64,000 bases of DNA from positions 1-64,000 of the forward strand of contig JANWXM010000019.1 of the NCBI GenBank assembly GCA_025055285.1, in the 5' to 3' direction. The stretch is from Saprospiraceae bacterium. GTDB taxonomy: Bacteria; Bacteroidota; Bacteroidia; Chitinophagales; Saprospiraceae. A program made the translations under genes and the position numbers. Positions 1 through 7,419 of this stretch are shown piece after piece (position 1 is the stretch's first letter; every line of letters starts with the position of its first letter). The notes under the pieces were generated by a model. That model made no database searches. It had not been told where the DNA came from and worked only from the letters and a program-made list of their open reading frames with translations.

Positions 1-118
1 AAGCCTACTCAGAGATGAATCCTCCGATTAAGGGCCGTAGGAGACGACTACGTGGATAGGCTGTAGGTGTAAGTGTGGCAACACATTGAGCCGAGCAGTA
101 CTAATTGCCCGTAAGCTT
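1..118 (+). rRNA. rrl: 23S ribosomal RNA, 3' end (partial)
   Basis: The first ~118 bases read as the conserved 3' terminus of bacterial 23S rRNA: a GCCTACTC..AGATGAA segment, then ATTGAGCCGAGCAGTACTAAT and a closing CCCGTAAGCTT. The gene enters from the left edge and is only partly present. The exact 3' end is inferred; a run of eight T follows at 121-128. The 5S gene lies 165 bases downstream, the usual rrn order. Confidence 0.93.
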
Positions 119-282
119 CCTTTTTTTTGACTAAATTACTAAATTAAAGGAATAGAAGTTCTCCGTGCGCATCGGTGAGGTTACTTCCTCTCTTTTCCGG
201 TTTTGTTGGATGAGTTTTGGGCTTTTGGAGAAAGAAGAGATAGTTCTGGCACGGCACGGCGTGCTAGAGGTTGAAAGAAGAG

Positions 283-401
283 TTGGTTGGTGCCTATAGC
301 GACGGGGATCACCTCTTCCCATTCCGAACAGAGTCGTTAAGCCCGTCAGCGCCGATGGTACTGCGGTTGATGCCGCGGGAGAGTAGGTCGGTGCCAACCG
401 A
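283..401 (+). rRNA. rrf: 5S ribosomal RNA
   Basis: A ~119-base 5S gene. The closing helix is seen as GGTTGG (285-290) pairing with CCAACC (394-399). Conserved internal segments are present: CCCATTCCGAACAGAG, CGCCGATGGTACTG and GGGAGAGTAGGTCG. It follows 23S and precedes a strong terminator, so it is the last rRNA of the operon. Ends are accurate to a few bases. Confidence 0.95.
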
Positions 402-417
402 AAGAAATAACATCCTC

Positions 418-459
418 GCGCCCTCGCAACCACCCGTTGCAAGGGCGCTTTCCTTTTTT
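418..459 (+). terminator. Rho-independent terminator of the rRNA operon
   Basis: GC-rich stem with arms GCGCCCTCGCAAC (418-430) and GTTGCAAGGGCGC (436-448, one mismatch). It is followed by a T-rich tract with TTTTTT ending at 459. It sits directly after 5S and fits termination of the rrn transcript. Confidence 0.85.
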
Positions 460-476
460 CAAGAAGGTCTCAAACG

Positions 477-773
477 TCATTGGCGCAGTGCTTTAATTGT
501 TCTAAAAAGCCATTGTAACCAGATGAAACCCAAGGCTGGAGCGACAATAAAACTGCCTGCATTGTAATACAGAGCCATCTCAAAATCCAAATGAAGTAGG
601 TGCATGACTGCGCGCGTCATGCCACAGCCTAGACATTCTACATCAAAGAAACGTTTCGATGGACAGATACTTTCTCCCTTGTCGAAAAAATCGGCAGGCA
701 GTAAAAGTAAGGTAATGGGAACCACTACTAAAATTGCTAACCAAATCCACCAAAAGAAGCGTTTCCTAGCCAT
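477..773 (-). CDS. DUF2752 family small membrane protein
   Basis: A 98-residue protein with two or three predicted membrane segments (about residues 8-25 and 68-88). The central stretch has CP..(F)..C.GCGMTRA near residues 36-54, the signature of the DUF2752 family, which is widespread in Bacteroidota and of unknown function. Start taken at the ATG at 773. It is the second minus-strand gene after the Pmp3-like gene but is separated from it by a clear terminator at 785-817, so it probably has its own promoter. Length is normal for the family. Confidence 0.8.
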   Translation of the reverse strand: MARKRFFWWIWLAILVVVPITLLLLPADFFDKGESICPSKRFFDVECLGCGMTRAVMHLLHLDFEMALYYNAGSFIVAPALGFIWLQWLFRTIKALRQ

Positions 774-784
774 ATACTTCTCGT

Positions 785-817
785 AAAAAAATAGCCATTA
801 GCATTGCGCTAATGGCT
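785..817 (-). terminator. Intrinsic terminator after the Pmp3-like gene
   Basis: Perfect 10-bp inverted repeat AGCCATTAGC (793-802) / GCTAATGGCT (808-817) with a 5-base loop. On the minus strand it is followed by seven T (plus-strand A run 785-791). It ends transcription of the gene at 844-1299. Confidence 0.88.
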
Positions 818-843
818 CAAAAGTGTTCCACCACGAAAACGAA

Positions 844-1299
844 TTATTTATAATATTCCTTCATCTTTACGAGCGCGTGAATAAAACCTGGAAGCCAACA
901 GAGAAGCGTCAAAATCAGGTTGACTACCCAGTCAGAGCCTTTCCAGTCAGACATAACTCCCATTGCTACCCAGCCAAAGCCTAAAAAGGCCAATAGAATG
1001 TAGAGCCCTTTGCTGATGTCACCGGCCGCTTTCTTCGTTTCTTTCTTTAAAAATTTTTGGGCCGCTTTCAACTTGAGTGTGTTCTCGAAACCGAGGCGCT
1101 TCCCCGTCATTTGACGATATTTGGCCGGAGTCAGGCTCAGGAATTCCTCTACGCTCATCTGGAGCATTTCCGGAGTTAGCGCCTGAACCTCAGCAGCATG
1201 ACGAAAAGCATCTACTGTTCGATGTTCTCCTCTTTCAACGGCAAACAGAGGCGTAAGGCAGAGAAAAGTTAAGGCAAGTGTTTGAAGTAAGGCTTTCAT
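844..1299 (-). CDS. YqaE/Pmp3 family membrane protein with N-terminal extension
   Basis: 151 residues. An N-terminal signal peptide (about 1-20) is followed by a charged, Lys-rich linker (about 25-95). The C-terminal ~55 residues carry two hydrophobic segments, ending in N-LILTLLCWLPGFIHAL, the hallmark of the Pmp3/YqaE (UPF0057) proteolipid family. Canonical Pmp3 proteins are only ~50-55 residues, so the secreted N-terminal extension is an added module; the combined form is common in Bacteroidota. Pmp3 proteins are linked to membrane potential and stress in yeast; the role here is unknown. A TAATTTTG -7 element lies ~70 bases upstream. Confidence 0.82.
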   Translation of the reverse strand: MKALLQTLALTFLCLTPLFAVERGEHRTVDAFRHAAEVQALTPEMLQMSVEEFLSLTPAKYRQMTGKRLGFENTLKLKAAQKFLKKETKKAAGDISKGLYILLAFLGFGWVAMGVMSDWKGSDWVVNLILTLLCWLPGFIHALVKMKEYYK

Positions 1300-1368
1300 A
1301 ATGTAATGCTTTGTTTTAGAAGTTATGAACTTTGAATGAAGTGCTTAGCTTTGGCGTGGGTCGACGAG

Positions 1369-1376
1369 CAAAATTA
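1369..1376 (-). promoter_or_regulatory. Putative -7 element (TAATTTTG) for the Pmp3-like gene
   Basis: Plus-strand CAAAATTA reads TAATTTTG on the minus strand and matches the Bacteroidota -7 consensus TAnnTTTG. It lies ~70 bases before the ATG at 1299. No convincing -33 TTTG partner was seen. Confidence 0.4.
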
Positions 1377-1456
1377 GTTAATTAACGAAATGGTGTATGT
1401 TGAGCAGTGTTAAATAATTTTACGGAGATGTTAAGAATTGAATGAAGAATTTGAGC

Positions 1457-1464
1457 TATTTTTG
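1457..1464 (+). promoter_or_regulatory. Putative -7 element (TATTTTTG) for tRNA-Ala
   Basis: TATTTTTG matches TAnnTTTG and sits 24 bases before the first base of the tRNA, leaving room for a short leader. A TTG at 1438-1440 is a possible but closely spaced -33 element. Confidence 0.45.
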
Positions 1465-1488
1465 CACTCGCATTTTGATTTAATACCA

Positions 1489-1561
<73 letters not shown>

Positions 1562-1566
1562 CGGTG

Positions 1567-1607
1567 AAAAAGTAGCGGCTATGGGCTTTCAGCTCATAGC
1601 CGCTACT
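1567..1607 (-). terminator. Bidirectional-looking terminator between tRNA-Ala and the hydrolase operon
   Basis: A perfect 13-bp inverted repeat, AGTAGCGGCTATG (1571-1583) / CATAGCCGCTACT (1595-1607), with an 11-base loop. Five A at 1567-1571 give a T tract on the minus strand, so it should terminate the minus-strand operon ending at 1623. Its position 9 bases after the tRNA suggests it may also define the tRNA 3' side. Confidence 0.82.
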
Positions 1608-1622
1608 CTATGTAGTCAACTG

Positions 1623-3179
1623 TCAATCAAATAGCAGTTTTCTACTCGCTATTCCTTGAGCAAAGTATAGTTTAGCCACGTACATGCCGCGGGGCAAACC
1701 ATCACGCGGCATTAGGTAACTACTTGCTTGAATGCCGCGTATCTGACGCACCAGACGGCCGTTGATGTCAAAAATCTCGATCGAGAGAATAGGATGGTCG
1801 CCATCACTGCTAAACCATACTTCGCTTTGAGCAGGGTTGGGGAATACTGTTAGCACTAAACTTGGGTCGAAGATTTCTTCCGTACTTACAGAAATACCCG
1901 GGCAATTCAGCCCTAAAGCACGGCAGGCTCGTGGAGCATAATAGGCAATGATGGTATCAATTACTCGACGTGCTTCGACAGAGTCTGTATTACAGGTGGT
2001 TAGCGGTGGAGGAATAATTCTGTTCCACTCCCATGGTGCAGATTGAGTAGCAGGGCGCAAGAAGGGATAGAAGCCCTCGCGATTGCCATTAATAGTGCGC
2101 GCATAAACGGAGAGAGGATCTGTTAACAATCCTCCCTGAGAGAACACGGCGTTGCGTTTCAAGGAGTCCATAATGGGCTGTATGCCGCAGGAACCCGTGA
2201 CGTTGACCACCGGGAAGTTTACTCCAGGCACAATGACCAGGCCATCACCACAAGGCGCGAAAGGATCGGTAGGCACATGGAAAGACAAAATAGGCGGCGT
2301 ATTGTTGTCTAGCCACGCTTTGTCGCCCAAAGCTCCGCCAAGGTTAACGGCCAGCTTAAAATCCGAAGAGAAGCCAATGTGGTTAGGGACATAGAGTGTA
2401 TCGCCCACAGGAAAGCCGGTCAAAGCGGCATATTGAGCGTCTACAATTCCAGGTGCAGCTTGGATGCCGTAGGGATCGCCGTTGTATTGCTCAATCACCA
2501 TCGGCACGTTATTGATGATAAACTTGCCGGGTTCTGAGGTATTCAAAATCTCGGAATACTTGTCTAATGCAGCAGTATTCAAAGAGATGTAACCTCCTGT
2601 ACCTTGTCCGAAGAGTACAATCCGATTTGGGTCGATCCGGAACTGATTTCCTCCCGTAGCTGCATCTTTTCGGAAGAAGCGAATACATGTCCGTGCATCT
2701 TGAATAGCGCGATAAGCAGCGTTGATCAGCGTGAAACGGCGCTGCAGCTCATTCAGAAGGTCAGGGCGCCAACCCAAGCGATAATCTACAGAGGCCGCTA
2801 CATATCCCATTCGAGCTAAGCGCGTGCAGAATTCCTGCGCAGCAGGGTCATTGCGCGTGCCACCACAGGACTGGTTAACGCTTTGTCCTGTCTGTGGATT
2901 TATCCATGGTAAGAAGTTGCCCGTGTGGAAGTACAGTACCAGCGGTCTTTGGGCAAGTGTATCGCCCTCTGGCTCGTACACATCCATCACCAGGGGTTCC
3001 CTCACCGTTCTCCCTAAGGTACTAATAGTGAGTACGGTAAAGTTGGAACCATAGATGACGCCATTCGTTCTCTTTACATTCGTAAATACTGGGTCTAGGT
3101 AACGTTTAGGTTGTGCACTGGCGAAAACAGCCAGCAGCAGGAAGGAGGCTCCAAGCAGAAAGCGTCTTGAGTTTTTCAT
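1623..3179 (-). CDS. Secreted alpha/beta-hydrolase-fold protein with T9SS sorting tail, nucleophile Ser absent
   Basis: 518 residues from the ATG at 3179, chosen over one four codons upstream because a signal peptide starts there (Lys-Asn-Ser-Arg-Arg, then a hydrophobic stretch to ASAQ). The middle has a carboxylesterase-like layout: an oxyanion-hole region reading YFHTGNF instead of HGGG, a DYRLGW strand, then FGQGTGGY. In the usual G-x-S-x-G elbow the Ser position is Gly (codon 2601-2603), so classical esterase activity is unlikely. The last ~85 residues are a Por-type T9SS domain (FPNP..., DINGRLV, GMYVAKL). It lies 31 bases after the TonB receptor gene, so they are probably cotranscribed. 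I recall similar GQGTGGY proteins in other Bacteroidota, suggesting a family trait. Confidence 0.8.
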   Translation of the reverse strand: MKNSRRFLLGASFLLLAVFASAQPKRYLDPVFTNVKRTNGVIYGSNFTVLTISTLGRTVREPLVMDVYEPEGDTLAQRPLVLYFHTGNFLPWINPQTGQSVNQSCGGTRNDPAAQEFCTRLARMGYVAASVDYRLGWRPDLLNELQRRFTLINAAYRAIQDARTCIRFFRKDAATGGNQFRIDPNRIVLFGQGTGGYISLNTAALDKYSEILNTSEPGKFIINNVPMVIEQYNGDPYGIQAAPGIVDAQYAALTGFPVGDTLYVPNHIGFSSDFKLAVNLGGALGDKAWLDNNTPPILSFHVPTDPFAPCGDGLVIVPGVNFPVVNVTGSCGIQPIMDSLKRNAVFSQGGLLTDPLSVYARTINGNREGFYPFLRPATQSAPWEWNRIIPPPLTTCNTDSVEARRVIDTIIAYYAPRACRALGLNCPGISVSTEEIFDPSLVLTVFPNPAQSEVWFSSDGDHPILSIEIFDINGRLVRQIRGIQASSYLMPRDGLPRGMYVAKLYFAQGIASRKLLFD

Positions 3180-3210
3180 AAAAATCAGCATTTAGTGAAT
3201 GGTTTGATAA

Positions 3211-6024
3211 TTACTTTTCTTTGAAATCGTATACCAAGCTAATGTAGGCCAACCGGCCAATTCGCGGCCCACCGTAGGTCTGGAATTGCTTTTTATTCAG
3301 TAGGTTCGAAGCACCTATTTTCACCGTAGTATGAATACGCGGGAAGTTCACATTCACCTGAGCATCCAGCAGGTCGTAGGTAGGGATAAAACCCGTGAAT
3401 TGTGGAGAGCCTTCGAACATAAAGCCCTGAATCCACTTGTAAATCACATTAAACCCCCAAATATTTTTTCCCTTCAACGGCAAATCACGCCCGGAGATAC
3501 CTATGTTATATTTGTGTTCTGGGGTGTTGAATGCAGGTATAATAGGATCGTCAATTTGGGTGTTCAAGCGATTCCAAGAGTAGTTTGCTTGAGCCATAAA
3601 GTAGGTGGCAAAATAATAATTCAGCCCAACCGTAACGCCTTGCGTAGTGACCTGGTTGGTGGAATTAGCTGCAACGCGATAAATGCGCAACCGGCTAAAC
3701 TCTGGCCCAAAAAAGCCAATGGGAAGGTCTATACCAATGTTGTAACCGATAAAATCATTATAGAAGCTGAAATAGTAACTGGCATCCACATACAGTTTGT
3801 CGAAGAGGGTAGTGCGGATGCCACCTTCCAGCGTTCTGACTTTTTCGGGCTCAATAGGCGCTACATTAAAATACTTCAGCAAAGCAATGCTCCCTCCCGG
3901 ACTTCTGCGGTATTCCTGGAGAGATTCTAAGGTGATAAGGCTGTCAAAACCCTCGAGATTCCCTACCAAGAAGGCACGGCCCACATTTAGGTTAAGGTAT
4001 TGGTCGGTCAGGGTAGGGTTTCGCAAGGCGCTAGAGAAGGATACTCTTAAAAAGGTATTTGGCCTTGGGTTCCACACTACTGAGGCTGCCTGCGTGCTCA
4101 CCATAGGAAAGTTCTGGTTCTTATCTATACGAATGGCGCCATTAAGTTTGAACTTTCCTATACTATGCTCTATGCCTGTGTAAGCACCCCATTCTCGGTT
4201 TGTGATACGAATGCCGGCCGTGTCTTTAAAGATGGTTCCCTCGGAATACGGGCGATAAACTCGAGCGTTAGCACCAATGACCCACCGATCCAGGAATGAT
4301 GGCTTGAAGATATATTCGCCGTGAATGTGATAAAGCGCGGATTTGTCAAAAAATCGAGTACCACCTTCCGTTGATTTTCGGCTGGTTATGGCATTAAATA
4401 AAGAATCGAATCGAGCCGTACCTGGAGCGAAGAAGTCTTTCGTTGGGAAAGATCCAATTGGATTGCCTACGTTAGCTGCTGCCTCTGCCAAGCTATGCCA
4501 ATATGCCATAGAGTCGCGGTATGCCTTCATCCAGGCGTAGAGAGCCGCTGTGTCTCCAAAATCAGGATAGCCATTGGGAACCATACGGTTGTAATAGACG
4601 TATCCTAGGTTGATGGCCGTCCACCAACGCTCATAGTCATTCGCCCACTGCTCATTAGATTTAGAGGCCTCTTGAAGGCGCAATGCTGTAAAATAGGGGT
4701 CATAGGACCGGCCCGCATCTTCGTTTGTGGCATAGGCTCGAATAAAGAAACGGTCGCGCTGGCGAAATTCGATGCGGTTCTGGAAAAAGAGAATGCCGCG
4801 CAAACTGAAGCGGTTATCTCCCTGATAAACTGTAGTACCTGTCCCGAAGTTAGAGGATAAAATAAGCTCCGGTGAATCAAAGTCTTTTTCAGGTTGAGTG
4901 CGGAGATGAAAAGCAAGGTTGGCCTTGAAGTTACGAGTGTTGTAGTCTACCAAGTCTACCTCCTTGTATCCCGTGCGGTGGTAAATCCCTAGTCCTGCAC
5001 GTGTGTTGTTCCACCAGCTGCTGCCTGTGCCATCGAAGCGCGGATTATATTCATCGCCATAGATGTTTACGGCATCGTAACGCCCTGGATTTTCGCGAGT
5101 TGTGTAAAAGTAGCCACCGGACTGGGTACCCGTAACAGGCTCATAATTATCCGCTACCCAGTCGTATGCGCGTAGGTAGAAAAGGTTCAGCTTTCCAGCA
5201 AGCCATTCCTTCCCTTTGGCGTTTTTCAATGTACCTGCATAACGAATGGCTGCCTCAAAAAGATCGCGCTCGCCGCCCTTGATAGAAACGGCTAGGCCCT
5301 TATGGATAAATGGGTTCTTCGTCTCCATTGAAATGACGCCATTGAAAGCATTCGGCCCATAAAATGCAGAACTCGCTCCTTGTACTAGGTCTACACTGTT
5401 GACATCTAGATCGCTAGAGCCCAAAAAATTACCCAAGGAGAAGTTCAGCCCTGGTGCCTGGTTGTCCACACCATCAATGATTTGAAGTGTGCGTACAGGG
5501 CTGGTAGAATTAAATCCTCTAGTGTTTATGATGGTAAAGCCCAAAGAGGCGGTTGTCAGATCAACGCCCTTTAAGTTGCCCAAGCTGTTGTAAAAACTGA
5601 ACGAGGCGGCCTCTTTAATGGCAATAGGGTCGAGTTTTTCTACAGTGAGAGGAGCTGCTTTTTGTTTGTCATCTATGCGCTGTCCTCGAACCACAGTTTC
5701 TTCTATGACAAGGGTAGTGGGCTGAAGGCGAATGCTTATGCGCGCATTCGCATCAGAAACTTGAATTTCTTGAACAGAGTAACCCGTATATGAAACTTTA
5801 AGCACCGTTGGCAGGGAGGCCACCTGTAAAGCGAACTCTCCTGCATAATTAGTTAATGCTCCTCCTCCACCTACCGCGGAAACGCTTGCCCCAATCAATT
5901 CCTCTCCTGTCTCCGCATCCACCACTTTTCCCCGAAGAGTGTACTGTCCATGTGCATCTGTAGGAGATAAAAGACAGAGGAATAAACTAAGCAAAAAACA
6001 GGAGCCCAAGTAGAGTTGCTTCAT
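3211..6024 (-). CDS. TonB-dependent outer-membrane receptor with carboxypeptidase-like domain
   Basis: 937 residues. Signal peptide at about 1-27 (ends HGQ), a CarboxypepD_reg-like beta domain at about 28-105 (LRGKVVDAETGEELIGASV), a linker with an ETVVRGQR TonB-box-like segment, a plug at about 120-235 (NTRGFNS, QIIDGVDNQAPG, VDLVQGASSAFYGPNAFNGVI), then a beta barrel to the C-terminus. It imports an unidentified substrate using TonB/ExbBD energy. It is followed 31 bases later by the secreted hydrolase-like gene, an arrangement that suggests joint use of one substrate. Substrate cannot be read from sequence. Confidence 0.9.
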   Translation of the reverse strand: MKQLYLGSCFLLSLFLCLLSPTDAHGQYTLRGKVVDAETGEELIGASVSAVGGGGALTNYAGEFALQVASLPTVLKVSYTGYSVQEIQVSDANARISIRLQPTTLVIEETVVRGQRIDDKQKAAPLTVEKLDPIAIKEAASFSFYNSLGNLKGVDLTTASLGFTIINTRGFNSTSPVRTLQIIDGVDNQAPGLNFSLGNFLGSSDLDVNSVDLVQGASSAFYGPNAFNGVISMETKNPFIHKGLAVSIKGGERDLFEAAIRYAGTLKNAKGKEWLAGKLNLFYLRAYDWVADNYEPVTGTQSGGYFYTTRENPGRYDAVNIYGDEYNPRFDGTGSSWWNNTRAGLGIYHRTGYKEVDLVDYNTRNFKANLAFHLRTQPEKDFDSPELILSSNFGTGTTVYQGDNRFSLRGILFFQNRIEFRQRDRFFIRAYATNEDAGRSYDPYFTALRLQEASKSNEQWANDYERWWTAINLGYVYYNRMVPNGYPDFGDTAALYAWMKAYRDSMAYWHSLAEAAANVGNPIGSFPTKDFFAPGTARFDSLFNAITSRKSTEGGTRFFDKSALYHIHGEYIFKPSFLDRWVIGANARVYRPYSEGTIFKDTAGIRITNREWGAYTGIEHSIGKFKLNGAIRIDKNQNFPMVSTQAASVVWNPRPNTFLRVSFSSALRNPTLTDQYLNLNVGRAFLVGNLEGFDSLITLESLQEYRRSPGGSIALLKYFNVAPIEPEKVRTLEGGIRTTLFDKLYVDASYYFSFYNDFIGYNIGIDLPIGFFGPEFSRLRIYRVAANSTNQVTTQGVTVGLNYYFATYFMAQANYSWNRLNTQIDDPIIPAFNTPEHKYNIGISGRDLPLKGKNIWGFNVIYKWIQGFMFEGSPQFTGFIPTYDLLDAQVNVNFPRIHTTVKIGASNLLNKKQFQTYGGPRIGRLAYISLVYDFKEK

Positions 6025-6155
6025 AGACGTGTAGCAGACTTTTTAGACAGATTCACTTTGCTTGTGCAAAGAAAATAAGAAAGTCAAACTTTTCAGCCCA
6101 AAAAAGAAGAAACATAAAAAAATATAAACTCAGTTTCTTTTACTCATTTTATGTT

Positions 6156-7286
6156 TCATTCTGAATCTTGACAGATGGTTTCTGCGAGGCTTCTCCAAGA
6201 AAAGCGCTCCTTGACCAATTGCATGCCTTTGATAAGCGCCGCAGCGCGTCTTTGCTCGAAAAAATCCCTTATGGCTTGAGCAATGGCTCTAGGCTCAGGA
6301 GGTACAACATACCCTGAGACATCGTGCTGTACGATCTCTGGCAGCCCACCTACATTCGTCACTATCAAAGGTTTCTCGAAATGGAAAGCAATTTGAGAGA
6401 TGCCGCTCTGAGTGGCAGTGCGATACGGTTGAACGACCAGGTCTGCTGCAGAGAAGTACAGGTTTACTCGATCGTTAGGAATAAAAGAAAGATGAAGATG
6501 TACGCGCCCCTCTAGCCGCAAACGCGTGATTATTTCCTGATACGGCCGCCAGTTTTCATAACATTCGCCCGCAATAAGAGCGTGTACTTCGGGGGTCTCC
6601 CGTAGGGCTTCCAACAAGAGGTCTAAACCCTTGTAAGGGCGTATAAGGCCGAAAAAGAGCACCAGCGGTGTCTCGATAGGTAAACCTAACTGGCGGCGCG
6701 CCTCTTCTTGACTGATCGGATCGCCGTAAATGTCGTATATTGGATGAGGTGCATAACGTATGTGATGCGCAGGAGTTTCTGCGGGTAAAAGCGCGCGCAC
6801 GGCTTCGCCGACAGAGTGCGACATAACGACAAAGTCGTCGCAGGAGCGCACGAAATAGCGCGCCAAAAAGCGATCTCCTAGACGCCTCTCATGGGGTATT
6901 ATGTTGTCTATAAGGGCAGTAACACGAATAGGGTATTTAGCAAAGAGGCGCATCAGACGCAGAATACTTCCTAAACATGGCGCCAGGAATGGTAGCCAGA
7001 AGCGCACAACCACGCGTTCAGGCTGTTCGCGAACTATGGCGCGCGCGCTAAAAATCCAATTAACAGGGTGAATAGAGTTTAAACGCGTTTCAATTCGCAA
7101 GCCCTTAGGTGGTGGGTCATTGGTGTATTGGCTTTTACCGGGAAAAAGAAAAGATGGGTACTGTAAAGAGAAGCTGTAGAGTACCACTTCATGCCTCATG
7201 GCTTGAAATTCACGCGACAGCCGTTCTGATGAGGCTGCAATCCCGCCGCGAAGTGGATGAGCAGGAGTGAGCATAACAATTTTCAT
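6156..7286 (-). CDS. Glycosyltransferase family 4 (GT-B fold)
   Basis: 376 residues from the ATG at 7286 (an in-frame ATG two codons upstream is possible). The N-terminal domain has the LRGGIAASSERLSREF acceptor-side loop. The C-terminal Glycos_transf_1 domain has FFGLIRPYKGLDLLLEAL (about 215-232) and FEKPLIVTNVGGLPEIV with a following GYVVPP (about 305-330), the nucleotide-sugar binding E-x7-E-type region. It probably transfers a sugar onto a lipid, polysaccharide or protein; acceptor unknown. A TATGTTTG -7 element lies just upstream. No other sugar-assembly genes are adjacent. Confidence 0.85.
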   Translation of the reverse strand: MKIVMLTPAHPLRGGIAASSERLSREFQAMRHEVVLYSFSLQYPSFLFPGKSQYTNDPPPKGLRIETRLNSIHPVNWIFSARAIVREQPERVVVRFWLPFLAPCLGSILRLMRLFAKYPIRVTALIDNIIPHERRLGDRFLARYFVRSCDDFVVMSHSVGEAVRALLPAETPAHHIRYAPHPIYDIYGDPISQEEARRQLGLPIETPLVLFFGLIRPYKGLDLLLEALRETPEVHALIAGECYENWRPYQEIITRLRLEGRVHLHLSFIPNDRVNLYFSAADLVVQPYRTATQSGISQIAFHFEKPLIVTNVGGLPEIVQHDVSGYVVPPEPRAIAQAIRDFFEQRRAAALIKGMQLVKERFSWRSLAETICQDSE

Positions 7287-7314
7287 ACACAAATGCTGGC
7301 GTCACCTCTCGGGG

Positions 7315-7322
7315 CAAACATA
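7315..7322 (-). promoter_or_regulatory. Putative -7 element (TATGTTTG) for the glycosyltransferase
   Basis: Plus-strand CAAACATA reads TATGTTTG on the minus strand, 28 bases before the ATG at 7286. It matches TAnnTTTG. Confidence 0.5.
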
Positions 7323-7419
7323 CACGGTACTCAAGAGAGCGCCAAATTTCCTTCCTAGGGTAGGAGGGGAGCAACCCTGCTGAAGGAAATATTTTAAAGT
7401 ATAAGATATTAATATTGAA

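Noticed and set aside
271-567. Open frames across the 5S rRNA and its terminator
   Set aside because: The stretch is clearly 5S rRNA plus terminator; the frames are incidental.
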